Shown here: positions 1 to 8,250 of the stretch, one piece after another | How positions within the stretch are numbered: position 1 is the first letter of the stretch | Layout of the letters: every line of letters begins with the position of its first letter | Source: DATFNI01 sp963712305 | GTDB lineage: Bacteria > Bacteroidota > Rhodothermia > Balneolales > DATFMH01 | Reading direction: 5' to 3' | NCBI GenBank assembly: GCA_963712305.1 | Contig: CAVQHI010000001.1 | Span: 744,001-808,000, forward strand | DNA: 64,000 nucleotides | Program-made: the position numbers and the translations under genes | Notes under the pieces: model-generated | Databases searched by the model: none | The model's input: the letters and a program-made list of their open reading frames with translations, nothing else | Told to the model about the DNA's origin: nothing

Positions 1-1
1 T

Positions 2-208
2 TTTGACAATACTCAAACAAGAAACGGGAATTATCGCACCAATGGAAACGGCAAACCGAACCCCAGTGGTCATCATGATGAGGAACCGGATGCCCACGCG
101 TATCTCGAGGATTTTTACGCTGACATCCATGAAAAACGCAGCCGGAACGGCAAAACAAACCCATCCCAAATCATACCTATGGATGAAGATTTCAAGGACT
201 TTGATTAG
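2..208 (+). CDS. C-terminal end of an unidentified protein, cut by the window edge
   Basis: The frame starting at base 2 is open from the window edge to a TAG at 206-208 and gives 68 residues. They are very hydrophilic: an Asn/Gly/Lys-rich stretch, then an acidic part with HHDEEP and EDFYADIH, ending in MDEDFKDFD. This looks like the natural acidic tail of a longer protein that begins outside the window. An overlapping frame with an ATG at base 3 gives an Arg/Met/Thr-rich sequence of no recognisable character and is less likely. I do not recognise the family; acidic tails of this kind occur on several unrelated small proteins. The call rests on composition only. Confidence 0.35.
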   Translation, partial: FDNTQTRNGNYRTNGNGKPNPSGHHDEEPDAHAYLEDFYADIHEKRSRNGKTNPSQIIPMDEDFKDFD

Positions 209-426
209 GTTGGCCTACGTAGAAAGGTCTCTATAAAAAGCTGGATTCGGTAAAGTGGACCATTGGCTTGGTGAATGAATACTCTCCCACACCTTATTTT
301 TTGCGGACCTTCGTGACTCTTTAATTTGATCCTCCAAATTTGCAATGCCAAAATGTAACGATCTATAGGGCAGGCTTTCCCCGAAGAGATTAATTTCACA
401 AGTGGAACAGAGTAATCGTCTGACTC

Positions 427-975
427 TCAGACTTTTTCAACAAACTTGGCCTGATAATCATTAATTGCTTCAGTGACGATATCCATCGCTGTACTCTTAT
501 CCTGAAAATCTTCCACAACCACTTCTTTCCGCTCCAGGCGTTTATATTCTTCAAAGAAGTGAGCAATTTCGTCAAAGAAACTCTGTGGCAGTTCGGCTAT
601 TTCATCCATGTAGTTGACGCTCGTATCGTCGTCCGCAACGGCAATGATCTTATCATCACTTTCTCCCTGGTCGAGCATGCGCATCACACCAATCACCTTT
701 GCAGAAAGCAGGCATAGCGGTTGAACAGCAATCTGTGATAATACCAGGATATCGAGCGGGTCTCCGTCTTTTCCATATGTTTGCGGGATAAAGCCGTAAT
801 TGGCCGGATAGTATACCGACGAGTAGATAACCCTGTCGAGTTTGAGCAATCCACTTGGTTTATCGAGCTCGTACTTGGCCCGTGAACTCTTGGGAATTTC
901 GATGATGCCGTTGACAATTTCAGGAGCTTTGTCACCTGGAGAAACGTCGTGCCATGGATGTGCAGGATGTGCCAT
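427..975 (-). CDS. ppa: Family I inorganic pyrophosphatase
   Basis: This cytoplasmic enzyme hydrolyses pyrophosphate to two phosphates and so drives biosynthetic reactions forward. The 182-residue length is normal for family I. The signature DGDPLD lies at residues 70-75 and supplies metal-binding aspartates; upstream are the conserved KYELDK and the YPANYGFIPQT segment. It is the last gene of a three-gene operon after crcB and the DUF190 gene, one base downstream of the latter. Family I pyrophosphatases are classically inhibited by fluoride, so placement behind a fluoride channel and a fluoride riboswitch makes sense as replacement of an inhibited enzyme. The annotation is firm; the link to fluoride is inferred from position and known biochemistry. 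Confidence 0.96.
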   Translation of the reverse strand: MAHPAHPWHDVSPGDKAPEIVNGIIEIPKSSRAKYELDKPSGLLKLDRVIYSSVYYPANYGFIPQTYGKDGDPLDILVLSQIAVQPLCLLSAKVIGVMRMLDQGESDDKIIAVADDDTSVNYMDEIAELPQSFFDEIAHFFEEYKRLERKEVVVEDFQDKSTAMDIVTEAINDYQAKFVEKV

Positions 976-976
976 T

Positions 977-1330
977 CTATTTATTTTTCTTTGATTTATA
1001 ATAGCGTACGTCTGCCTTTTCTATTGTAATAAGTCCGCCACGCCCGCTTTTTTCAATGAGTGTTTCCACAACGGGCAGAAAGGTATTGATATTCTCCTCC
1101 CTGTCCACAATCTCGATGATGATGGGCAAATCTTCAGACAGACGCAGCAGTTTTGAGCTGTGAATCAGGCTGCTTGCGCCATACGACATGATACCCCGTA
1201 TGACTGTTGCTCCGGCCAGATTACGTTTCTTTGCTTCAAAAACAATCTGTTCATACAAGGGTTCGTGATCGGCCTTGTCCAGTTCACCGACAAATATTCT
1301 GAGAAGCTTTGAATTAGGATCGTTAACCAT
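977..1330 (-). CDS. DUF190 family protein
   Basis: A 117-residue soluble protein of the DUF190 family, a small PII-like fold often found beside crcB fluoride channel genes. Characteristic pieces are LRIFVGELDKADHEPLYEQIV near the N-terminus, then AGATVIRGIMSYG, the LSEDLPIIIEIVD strand, and the GGLITIEKADV strand near the end. Its ATG overlaps the last base of the crcB stop and its stop lies one base before the ppa start, so all three are surely co-transcribed. The function is not established; the context suggests an accessory or sensory role in fluoride tolerance. Family assignment is confident, the role is inference. Confidence 0.88.
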   Translation of the reverse strand: MVNDPNSKLLRIFVGELDKADHEPLYEQIVFEAKKRNLAGATVIRGIMSYGASSLIHSSKLLRLSEDLPIIIEIVDREENINTFLPVVETLIEKSGRGGLITIEKADVRYYKSKKNK

Positions 1331-1707
1331 TATGCAATAAGATATCGGATTAATATTACGCCAAGAAACGCCGCCATTAGTCCCAAAACAAGACTGAGAC
1401 CAGCGTAGAGCATTGCATACAAATACTGATTATCCTGCAGTAATGTCAACGTTTCAAATGAAAAGGATGAAAATGTTGTGAAGCCGCCACAAAACCCGGT
1501 TGCTATCAGTATCCGGTATTCAGGAGCAAGATTTGCCGTTTCAGACAAAGCATAGATGATGCCGATTACAAAACACCCAAGCACGTTAACCGTCATTGTA
1601 CCAAAAGGGAATGATGTTAATAGCTTGGATTGAACCGCATCAGAGAGCAGGTAGCGTGCAATGCTTCCGATAAAACCACCGGCTCCAACCAATAAAATGA
1701 ATTTCAT
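1330..1707 (-). CDS. crcB: Fluoride channel CrcB/Fluc
   Basis: This 125-residue inner-membrane protein exports fluoride as a dual-topology dimer. Four hydrophobic segments are visible. The conserved pore sequence GGFTTFSSFSFET spans residues 74-86 and contains the phenylalanines (F79, F82) that line the fluoride path; the conserved Asn of NVLG is residue 41. It is the first gene of the crcB-DUF190-ppa operon. A fluoride riboswitch lies 38 bases upstream of the ATG, so expression should be switched on by fluoride. No strong Shine-Dalgarno precedes the ATG. The length is typical and the gene looks intact. Confidence 0.96.
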   Translation of the reverse strand: MKFILLVGAGGFIGSIARYLLSDAVQSKLLTSFPFGTMTVNVLGCFVIGIIYALSETANLAPEYRILIATGFCGGFTTFSSFSFETLTLLQDNQYLYAMLYAGLSLVLGLMAAFLGVILIRYLIA

Positions 1708-1744
1708 AGTTGATTATCGCTGGGTTGACAAATAACCGTTAACT

Positions 1745-1830
1745 TGAGCAGGAGTCATCAGTCCCGATACTATTCCATTTTAAAATAATCAGCATAAGGG
1801 ACGGTTACGGGTGAACTCCATCACCGGTGG
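1745..1830 (-). ncRNA. Fluoride riboswitch (crcB motif)
   Basis: On the minus strand, bases 1825-1809 read GGTGATGGAGTTCACCC, followed by GTAAC and a helix CGTCCC...GGGAC with a long apical loop, and then CTGATGACTCCT at 1761-1750. These match the crcB-motif consensus: the GGTG/CACC stem, the GGAGT that pairs with ACTCC as the pseudoknot, and the invariant TGATG. The element sits directly in the leader of crcB. It should bind fluoride and raise expression of crcB, DUF190 and ppa. I see no obvious intrinsic terminator between the aptamer and the ATG, so control may act on translation or through a weak terminator. Confidence 0.9.
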
Positions 1831-1835
1831 AAGGC

Positions 1836-1866
1836 CAAAGATACACAACCACTTGCCTTGTACCAA
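1836..1866 (-). promoter_or_regulatory. Bacteroidota-type promoter of the fluoride operon
   Basis: On the minus strand a -7 box TATCTTTG (1843-1836) matches TAnnTTTG exactly, and a -33 TTG (1866-1864) lies 20 bases upstream of it. The predicted start is near base 1830, which places the first transcribed base at the beginning of the riboswitch. The agreement between promoter and aptamer edge supports both calls. Confidence 0.65.
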
Positions 1867-1964
1867 CTTCTCAGACGGGATTCAATGTGAGGATAGCGCT
1901 TCCTTTACGAATTTTATAAAGAAATAACATGGAGCAAATTGCTGATGGTTAAATTAGCCGGTGG

Positions 1965-2093
1965 TTTTACCCCTAAATCCTCTAAAGGGGGCCTCTGGTC
2001 GAGGTTCTTTGTTTCACAAATAGCGTTATTTGAAGGGCCTTACCTTGCGTATTATAAGTGTAAGTCCACTTCAGGGGATTTAGGGGTAATAAG
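1965..2093. repeat. Inverted pair of a dispersed CCCCTAAATCC repeat
   Basis: The left arm (1967-1993) contains TTACCCCTAAATCCTCTAAA and GGGGG. The right arm (2063-2091) contains, inverted, CTTCAGGGGATTTAGGGGTA. A third copy lies at 13542-13572. The pair sits in the 278-base gap between the riboswitch and the end of the isomerase-like gene. Otherwise the gap contains only the fluoride promoter. Confidence 0.7.
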
Positions 2094-2108
2094 GCCAGCG
2101 TAATGCCG

Positions 2109-3014
2109 TCACGCATTCAATTTCTGCAAATACTGATAACTATCACGCAGACTGACCAATGGATTCCCCGGCGTATAATCTTGCTCCACGAAACAGTTAG
2201 AGACTCCAACACCGGCACCCGCTTCGATAATAGCTTTAAAATCAAGAGAACCTTTGCCCAATGCTTTAAATGCGTCATGAGGGACGTCTTCATTATATCG
2301 TTTCTTGAGCCCGGCTTCTTTGTCTTTCAGGTGAAGCAGTTCCACCCTGTTAGCGTGTTTTTTTATAAACTCTACAGGATCGTGTCCTGCTACGCTTACC
2401 CAGAATACATCGGTCTCAAGCTTTAGAAGAATAGGATCTGTGTTATCCAGCATTTCCTGCAGCGGTGTGCTCCCACCTATGGGCTGGAAATCGAAAGCAT
2501 GATTGTGGTAACAAAAGGTCATACCGGCATTGCGAACGGTACTTCCGGCGGCATTTAACTTCGTAGCAAGCTTGCGAAATACGTCTAATCCTCCCCTTGC
2601 AGAATTCGGAACATACGGAAACACAAGATATTTTAGTCCATGCTTTTCAGCTGTCCTTACAATTTCCGAAAAGCTCATCGGGGATTTTTGTGCGTCGAGA
2701 ATTGACTGGTAAGGGATGTGGGCGCTTTTAACTGTGAGCCCCAGTTTTTTGATGTAATCACCATGTTTCTCCAGGATATCAACCCCAACCGTTTCAACCT
2801 GCTTGTAACCGATATCAGCAATAACTTTCAACGTGGCTTCCGGATTCTTTTCAAGGATATCACGAACGGTGTAAAGCTGAACGCCTATATTTTCGATCAG
2901 TTCTTTTGCGCCAGCCGACAGGGATGATGAACGTAAAAAAGACATGCCCGGCATAGCCAGTCCGCCAATTGCTGCAATCCTTAAAAAATCCTTGCGACTA
3001 ATCCCATCTTTCAT
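2109..3014 (-). CDS. Sugar phosphate isomerase/epimerase-like TIM-barrel protein, exported
   Basis: This protein belongs to the xylose isomerase-like TIM-barrel superfamily (AP endonuclease 2-like fold), whose members bind a metal and act on sugars or related polyols. Typical motifs are IGVQLYTVRD near the N-terminus, HNHAFDF in the middle, LKLETDVFWV, and LLHLKDKE; the His, Glu and Asp in these are the expected metal ligands. The start at 3014 is chosen over a codon at 3056 because AAAGGGA precedes it and because the protein then begins with SRKDFLRIAAIGGLAM, a Tat-like leader with RK in place of RR. Secretion is therefore likely but the route is uncertain. Substrate is unknown. The gene stands alone. 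Confidence 0.85.
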   Translation of the reverse strand: MKDGISRKDFLRIAAIGGLAMPGMSFLRSSSLSAGAKELIENIGVQLYTVRDILEKNPEATLKVIADIGYKQVETVGVDILEKHGDYIKKLGLTVKSAHIPYQSILDAQKSPMSFSEIVRTAEKHGLKYLVFPYVPNSARGGLDVFRKLATKLNAAGSTVRNAGMTFCYHNHAFDFQPIGGSTPLQEMLDNTDPILLKLETDVFWVSVAGHDPVEFIKKHANRVELLHLKDKEAGLKKRYNEDVPHDAFKALGKGSLDFKAIIEAGAGVGVSNCFVEQDYTPGNPLVSLRDSYQYLQKLNA

Positions 3015-3196
3015 ACCAGTTCCCTTTATTAAGTAAAAATTAAATGTACGAGACACCTTGAAAATGAGATTCCACCAATCATTTCACCGATGTAATGGAT
3101 CCCTGCTGAAACATTAGATTAAAATGCATTTTTCTGAACAAAGAATCATCTATTTGTATTTTCCCGATTCAATCTATCAGACGCTTATCCCATATA

Positions 3197-3229
3197 AAAG
3201 AAAAGCCCCAATACCGAAGTACCAGGGCT
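3197..3229 (-). terminator. Intrinsic terminator of trxA
   Basis: On the minus strand AGCCC and GGTAC pair with GTATT and GGGGCT around a TTCG tetraloop (3229-3204), followed by TTTTCTTTT. It lies 26 bases after the thioredoxin stop codon. Confidence 0.8.
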
Positions 3230-3255
3230 CTTCACGTCAACCTTGTAGTAAGGCA

Positions 3256-3630
3256 TTAAGCTTGCTTCTCCTCTTCCTTCTTATTCAGTAACACACTATT
3301 AATTGCGTTTACAAAAGATGCTTTCGGAAGTGCTCCCGTTGCCATTTGGGGCTGGCTGTCTGTTGGACAGAATAAAAGTGAAGGAATACTCCGAATACCG
3401 AACATACCGGCCAGTTCTTGCTGATCTTCGGTATCTACCTTGTAAACATTGATTTTCCCCTCATATTCTTTGGACAATTCTTCCAAAACAGGGGCAATCA
3501 TTTTACAGGGCTGGCACCAGTCCGCATAAAAGTCGATGATGCATGGAAGATCGCCTTCGAATTTCCATTCTTTATTGTTTTCGTAGTCGAAAACCTTCTC
3601 TTTAAAAGTTGCTTGGTTCAGATGTTCCAT
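3256..3630 (-). CDS. trxA: Thioredoxin
   Basis: A 124-residue cytoplasmic thiol-disulfide oxidoreductase with a thioredoxin fold. The active site is WCQPC at residues 38-42, a mild variant of the usual WCGPC, and the cis-proline is in SIPS at residue 83. The DFYADW strand and the YKVDTEDQQELA segment are typical. No signal peptide is present. The C-terminus is extended by a Lys/Glu-rich tail (KKEEEKQA). The gene is monocistronic with a clear terminator. The Gln in the active site may tune redox potential; that is inference. Confidence 0.93.
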   Translation of the reverse strand: MEHLNQATFKEKVFDYENNKEWKFEGDLPCIIDFYADWCQPCKMIAPVLEELSKEYEGKINVYKVDTEDQQELAGMFGIRSIPSLLFCPTDSQPQMATGALPKASFVNAINSVLLNKKEEEKQA

Positions 3631-3752
3631 AAATGTGAAGATTACGTTTATAAATTCGTGCCTAAGATAACAGTTATTTTACTTAATAACTAACTAGTAG
3701 AATAAATATTGCTTGCCCGTCTTTCAATCTATTTTAAACGTATTCTGTGGAA

Positions 3753-3815
3753 ATCAACTATCAACTATCAACTATCAACTATCAACTATCAACTATCAAC
3801 TATCAACTATCAACT
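3753..3815. repeat. Tandem heptamer repeat, nine copies of ATCAACT
   Basis: Bases 3753-3815 are nine uninterrupted copies of ATCAACT. The array lies between the divergent trxA and the 952-residue surface protein gene, about 160 bases before the latter's ATG. The rest of the 346-base gap is AT-rich and shows no clear gene. A perfect array of this kind is expected to change copy number by slippage. Confidence 0.97.
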
Positions 3816-3976
3816 AAAATATACTCTGGAAATGAGCGCCCGCAATAACTAAAGCCATGACTTCAAAAATTCAAAACTTAATTAGCCAAATATTTGTGCT
3901 TTGTATAACAAATAAGCATTCTAGTCCGTAATTTAGATGACTCCAATGCTATATAACCACTGGCCAATCCAATCTG

Positions 3977-6835
3977 ATGAGCCGGCATCTTCAAGCGGTA
4001 AACTTTTTTCTACTATTCGTGTGTCTGTCCATATGCTGGATACCGGGATCGCTTTATGCCCAGGATTCTCTCTCTCCGATCAATTCCAAAAATCAGGTTA
4101 GCAGCGGAGTTCACATCCAACTCTCAAATTCCAGCATTCCCGAATCTATACAGCCGGAACAGGTTGTCGGACGCATTATATTAACGGTACCTGATGAGGG
4201 GGGAAACGGAGGTAAATGGCATTATATGCTCATGAGCGATGGAAACAAACACTTTTCACTTCGCGACAATCTTCTAATCACTGCAGACAATACCCATTTT
4301 GATTATGAAACGAAGAAAGCCTATACCGTTTCGATCAGGGTATTTAACGACCAGGGTGAATCTGCTGAGAAGACGTTTACCATTGCAATCAAAGATGTCA
4401 ATGAGGCTCCTAAACAACTTATTCTTAGTAATACAACCGTCGCAGAAAATAGTCCGGTCGGCACAACCATTGGACATCTGAGTGCAGTTGACCCCGACAG
4501 TGCCGATAAGGTTCATTTTTCACTCATCGGGGACAGCACAAAAGCCAGGTATCAGATTAATGGTGATCGCCTGGAGGTAAAGAATACCTCTTACTTCGAC
4601 TTTGAAGCTCATCGGAGAATATCGCTGACTATCAGGGGAACAGATAAAAAGGGGGCTTACAAGGATTCCACATTTACAATATCCCTGATCAACCAAAACG
4701 ATCCACCAACAGCTGTCTACCTTGTCCCCGATCATGTAAAAGAAAATGCACCCAACGGAACACTCATTGGAAGGCTTTATACAACAGACCAGGATTCTGC
4801 AGATGCTTTCAATTATACCTTATTGAATGACGGGGACGGTCGTTTCGCATTATCACTAAACAAAGACGCTATTATTACTGCCGACTCAACCAGACTGGAC
4901 TACGAGTCAATGCGCTCTTACACACTGAGGCTGCGTTCTACGGACAAAGGCGGTCGGTCGGTTACCGACACAATCCACGTTCGGCTGGTTAATGTCAACG
5001 AGCCTCCATCTGTCACCGGACTGCACCAGATGGAAACGCGTGAAGATCAGCCAACGGACACACTGTGGTTCCAGGTTAGTGATCCAGAAAGTAAACCCGG
5101 TGCGTTGACCATTCAAACCAGCAGTATCAATAAAAATGTCTTTGCTGATTCGAGTATCACTTTCGGTGGAAAGGGTTCTCAGCGCTGGGTTGTCGCTCAT
5201 CCGTTGCCCGACTCCTCTGGTACGGGAAACGTGCAGATCAATATTTCAGACGGGAAACTGGTAACCAGGCGGACCGTTTCCATTCGAGTAATTCCGGTCA
5301 ATGACCCGCCTAAACTTGTAAACAACGGCGTGTTGAAACTTGATGAGGGGACAAGTCAGCTCATCACAAGCTCCGGCCTTTCATTTTATGACGTTGATAA
5401 CACACCCGGTCAACTCAGCTACCGAATTGTTCATTTACCCCGGTATGGACAGATCTATCGCGATTCAACTCGTTTGTACGAACATGATGTATTTACTCAG
5501 CATGACATCAACGAAGGCCGCATTCGATATACGCATGACGGTTCCGAGACGACAAGAGACCAGTTCACACTTGATTTAAGTGATGGATCCGGTGCTCTAA
5601 TCCAAAATATCGTCAAACACGTTAAAATACATCCAGTTAACGACCCGCCGATACTCTCTGAACTCCCCACTGTTGAAACGCTGGAAGACCATACATCGCC
5701 TACCATCACATTTTCCATTTCTGATGCCGAAACCCCAGCCACTTATCTGCATATCAGGGCAGTATCATCCAACCAGTCGCTTGTGCCAGACAGCAGCATA
5801 AAAATAACCGGAGTTGCTCATATCCGGAACATAAGCATGAGGCCGCTTCACAACCAGAACGGTACAGCTAATATCACGTTGATACTCAGTGATGGAACCG
5901 CCTACGTAACGCGGACCTTTCGATTAACCGTCATACCTGTAAACGACCCGCCCGTACTCTCCCACATCGATGCTCAACAATTCAATGAAGATGACACGCT
6001 GAGAGTAAAGTTTGCCGTCTGGGATCCCGAATCATCTTCTTCCTCACTAAAAACGTGGATTTCTTCTTCCAACGCACCGTTAACTCCCAAAAACAAACTT
6101 TCCATTGTAGGTAACGGCCGCCATCGAAAGGTGATTGTCATTCCCAAGCCAAATCAATCCGGTGACGCATACCTGACGCTTTACGCCAGTGATGGGGATA
6201 CGACTGTGTCCGAACCATTCAAAGTGACTGTTAAGCCGGTTAACGATCCACCTGAATCATTCGCACTTTATAACTCAGATATATATGTGGATGTAGACAC
6301 ACTGGCTATCACTTTCGAATGGGAGCGTGCCCAGGATATCGAACATGATCCAATTACGTATACCCTACATATTCAAGGAGATAAAGTCGATACCACGATC
6401 AATCATATAACAGCTAACAAATATATCTTCACCAAGAAAAACACGTTGCAGGCTAACTCCGTTTACAAATGGTGGGTCGATGCGTCTGACGGTCATTCCA
6501 CCTCATCGTGTTATATGAAACAGGAGTTTACCGCTCCAAAGGTACCTCTTCCGCCCCGGAAATATGCGTTATTCTCAAATTATCCCAACCCATTTAACCC
6601 CACAACACGTATAAAATACCAGATCCCGGTAACCTCTCAGGTGTCCCTGGCTATTTATGATTTATTAGGTCGAAAAGTAGCTAATCTTGTTAATAAACAA
6701 CAGGCTCCGGGAGAGTATCAAGTTTCGTGGAATGCCTCTGACAGGGCGAGCGGAATCTACATTTATCAGCTTATCGCTCTTGGTGTTAACCACTCTCGTT
6801 ATGTCGAGACTAAAAAGATGCTATTGGTCAAATAA
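3977..6835 (+). CDS. Large cadherin/Ig-repeat surface protein with type IX sorting domain
   Basis: This 952-residue protein has a signal peptide (residues 1-28, ending LYAQ). Three cadherin-like repeats follow (to about residues 138, 240 and 337), with calcium-binding motifs such as DVNEAP, AENSPVGT, DPDSAD and LDYE. Next come four Ig-like repeats of about 100 residues, each ending near V-N-D-P-P (about 440, 553, 654, 754), and then a fibronectin-like segment. From about residue 863 there is a C-terminal sorting domain with YPNPFNP, YDLLGRKV and ASGIYIYQL. The architecture predicts export by the Sec system and then the type IX system, with attachment to or release from the cell surface, and a role in adhesion. 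The SprA translocon is encoded in the same window. No binding partner can be named. Confidence 0.88.
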   Translation: MSRHLQAVNFFLLFVCLSICWIPGSLYAQDSLSPINSKNQVSSGVHIQLSNSSIPESIQPEQVVGRIILTVPDEGGNGGKWHYMLMSDGNKHFSLRDNLLITADNTHFDYETKKAYTVSIRVFNDQGESAEKTFTIAIKDVNEAPKQLILSNTTVAENSPVGTTIGHLSAVDPDSADKVHFSLIGDSTKARYQINGDRLEVKNTSYFDFEAHRRISLTIRGTDKKGAYKDSTFTISLINQNDPPTAVYLVPDHVKENAPNGTLIGRLYTTDQDSADAFNYTLLNDGDGRFALSLNKDAIITADSTRLDYESMRSYTLRLRSTDKGGRSVTDTIHVRLVNVNEPPSVTGLHQMETREDQPTDTLWFQVSDPESKPGALTIQTSSINKNVFADSSITFGGKGSQRWVVAHPLPDSSGTGNVQINISDGKLVTRRTVSIRVIPVNDPPKLVNNGVLKLDEGTSQLITSSGLSFYDVDNTPGQLSYRIVHLPRYGQIYRDSTRLYEHDVFTQHDINEGRIRYTHDGSETTRDQFTLDLSDGSGALIQNIVKHVKIHPVNDPPILSELPTVETLEDHTSPTITFSISDAETPATYLHIRAVSSNQSLVPDSSIKITGVAHIRNISMRPLHNQNGTANITLILSDGTAYVTRTFRLTVIPVNDPPVLSHIDAQQFNEDDTLRVKFAVWDPESSSSSLKTWISSSNAPLTPKNKLSIVGNGRHRKVIVIPKPNQSGDAYLTLYASDGDTTVSEPFKVTVKPVNDPPESFALYNSDIYVDVDTLAITFEWERAQDIEHDPITYTLHIQGDKVDTTINHITANKYIFTKKNTLQANSVYKWWVDASDGHSTSSCYMKQEFTAPKVPLPPRKYALFSNYPNPFNPTTRIKYQIPVTSQVSLAIYDLLGRKVANLVNKQQAPGEYQVSWNASDRASGIYIYQLIALGVNHSRYVETKKMLLVK

Positions 6836-6904
6836 TTATTGCTTTTCTGAACGTACTTTTTTCACTGACTGTTTCCTACATAAAGAAAATCTTAAATCAG
6901 TCAG

Positions 6905-7387
6905 ATGATGGATAACGAACACACTATTCGACAACAACTGAGTGAAAATCTACACGGACGGAATGCTCATGTCGATTTTGACGGAGCGATTGCTAACCTG
7001 CCAGATGAATTATGGGGAGAAGTACCCGACACCCTGCCCTATTCGGTTTGGCAGTTGGTTGAGCATTTGCGAATTGCCCAATGGGATATCGTTGAATTTT
7101 CTGATAATCCATCCCATAAATCCCCCGCGTGGCCGGACGGTTACTGGTCAAAAGAAACCGGTCCGAAGAATATAAAAACCAGAAACGAATCTGTTGACCA
7201 GGTTCGTTATGATCTTGATCGCATGATCAGTATGGTCATGGATTTTGATAACAGTCTTTACAAACCATTTCCACACGGCAATGGACAGAATCTTCTCAGG
7301 GAAGCAATGTTGGTGGCTAATCACAATGCCTACCACATTGGACAAATTATTGTTGTGAGAAGATTACTGGGCTCCTGGCCGGCATAA
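6905..7387 (+). CDS. DinB family putative metal-dependent protein
   Basis: A 160-residue member of the DinB/YfiT four-helix bundle superfamily. The three metal-binding histidines are visible as H54 in LVEHLRIA and H140 and H144 in NHNAYHIGQ. Proteins of this superfamily include thiol-dependent enzymes (bacillithiol or mycothiol transferases), but many members are uncharacterised. Two adjacent ATG codons (6905 and 6908) make the exact start uncertain. It begins 70 bases after the surface protein with no terminator visible between them, so read-through is possible. No function beyond the fold can be claimed. Confidence 0.85.
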   Translation: MMDNEHTIRQQLSENLHGRNAHVDFDGAIANLPDELWGEVPDTLPYSVWQLVEHLRIAQWDIVEFSDNPSHKSPAWPDGYWSKETGPKNIKTRNESVDQVRYDLDRMISMVMDFDNSLYKPFPHGNGQNLLREAMLVANHNAYHIGQIIVVRRLLGSWPA

Positions 7388-7467
7388 TGAGATAACGTTT
7401 CTTTTATGATACAGCCGTTACGATCAAATAATTAACTGAAACGGCAACGCTATTAGGAGAAACGACT

Positions 7468-8193
7468 ATGAAACGATTCCCCATTATATTGCTGGCTATA
7501 GCTGTGATTTTTGCCGGCGGATGCTCAAAACAGGTGCTATTAAAACCCTCTGAACTCGATCGACCTATCGTTTTGGGAGATCTGAACCTGCAACTCAACA
7601 ATTTTGCACAAGATCCATTTGACACCGATGATTCTTCGGTGCTTCTGATCGGAATGTGGCAAAATTACAACTCAGATCTGACGCTCAATGAGTTGCACTC
7701 GCAACTAACCCCGGATCTTAACAAGAAGGTCAAATCTAGACTGGATTCGGTGTATACGATCACCAAATATAACCTGGAAAAGGCTCATCTGAAGTTATTG
7801 CCTGTCAATACGCTGCATGGGATTGCTCCATATGATGATTATGGCTTTCCAAATGGCACAAACCTAAAAAAGGTAGCGGCGAAAAGCGGTCATGATACTT
7901 TGCAGTTAACGGTCTATCTCTCTGCCAACCATCTGGATACACATTCGATGGGACCCGGTCAATTTGATATCACCTACCGTCCAAGTGCTGTGGTCGCTCT
8001 GAGACTCATAAACCCGCAGGGAAAGACCATTTGGTCCTCGTTTGCCAGTGAAACATCCCCTCAACTCATGCGCATACAGGACCAGGTAAACGGAGATATG
8101 AACATGCTGAAAGTAGAAGAAGGTCCGCACCTGGCCGGATTAGTAAACCAGGGGCTCCAGTCAATGCTTAAACAGTTGCCCCAGACTGCGTAA
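7468..8193 (+). CDS. Hypothetical lipoprotein
   Basis: A 241-residue protein with a lipoprotein signal peptide; the lipobox FAGGC places the acylated cysteine at residue 19. AGGAGA lies 8 bases before the ATG and fixes the start. The mature part is mixed alpha/beta without recognisable motifs. Segments such as SDLTLNELHSQLTP and AVVALRLINPQGKTIW resemble periplasmic lipoproteins of unknown function. It is followed by a strong hairpin shared with murB, which converges on it. I do not recognise a family. Confidence 0.75.
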   Translation: MKRFPIILLAIAVIFAGGCSKQVLLKPSELDRPIVLGDLNLQLNNFAQDPFDTDDSSVLLIGMWQNYNSDLTLNELHSQLTPDLNKKVKSRLDSVYTITKYNLEKAHLKLLPVNTLHGIAPYDDYGFPNGTNLKKVAAKSGHDTLQLTVYLSANHLDTHSMGPGQFDITYRPSAVVALRLINPQGKTIWSSFASETSPQLMRIQDQVNGDMNMLKVEEGPHLAGLVNQGLQSMLKQLPQTA

Positions 8194-8208
8194 CAAATGA
8201 TCGCAGAC

Positions 8209-8243
8209 AAAACCTCCAAGGTTTCAAAAACCTTGGAGGTTTT
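8209..8243. terminator. Bidirectional terminator hairpin
   Basis: AAAACCTCCAAGGTTT (8209-8224) pairs with AAACCTTGGAGGTTTT (8228-8243) across a three-base loop. It lies between the convergent lipoprotein and murB genes and has T-rich flanks in both directions. The sequence design (AAACCT...AGGTTT) recurs at 22522-22554, so it belongs to a dispersed palindrome family. Confidence 0.8.
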
Positions 8244-8250
8244 GCTCATC

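Noticed and set aside
3..236. A 77-codon frame with an ATG at base 3
   Set aside because: Its composition is Arg/Met/Thr-rich and non-descript; the frame starting at base 2 has a sensible acidic protein tail and a natural end at 206-208.
205..399. A 64-codon minus-strand frame after ppa
   Set aside because: No recognisable motif, no ribosome site and atypical composition; treated as chance.
2972..3014. Twin-arginine signal of the isomerase-like protein
   Set aside because: The motif reads SRKDFL, with Lys in the second position; the twin Arg is missing, so only a Tat-like leader is noted.
3753..3815. CRISPR array
   Set aside because: The unit is seven bases with no spacers; it is a simple tandem repeat. 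No CRISPR array or cas gene is seen anywhere.
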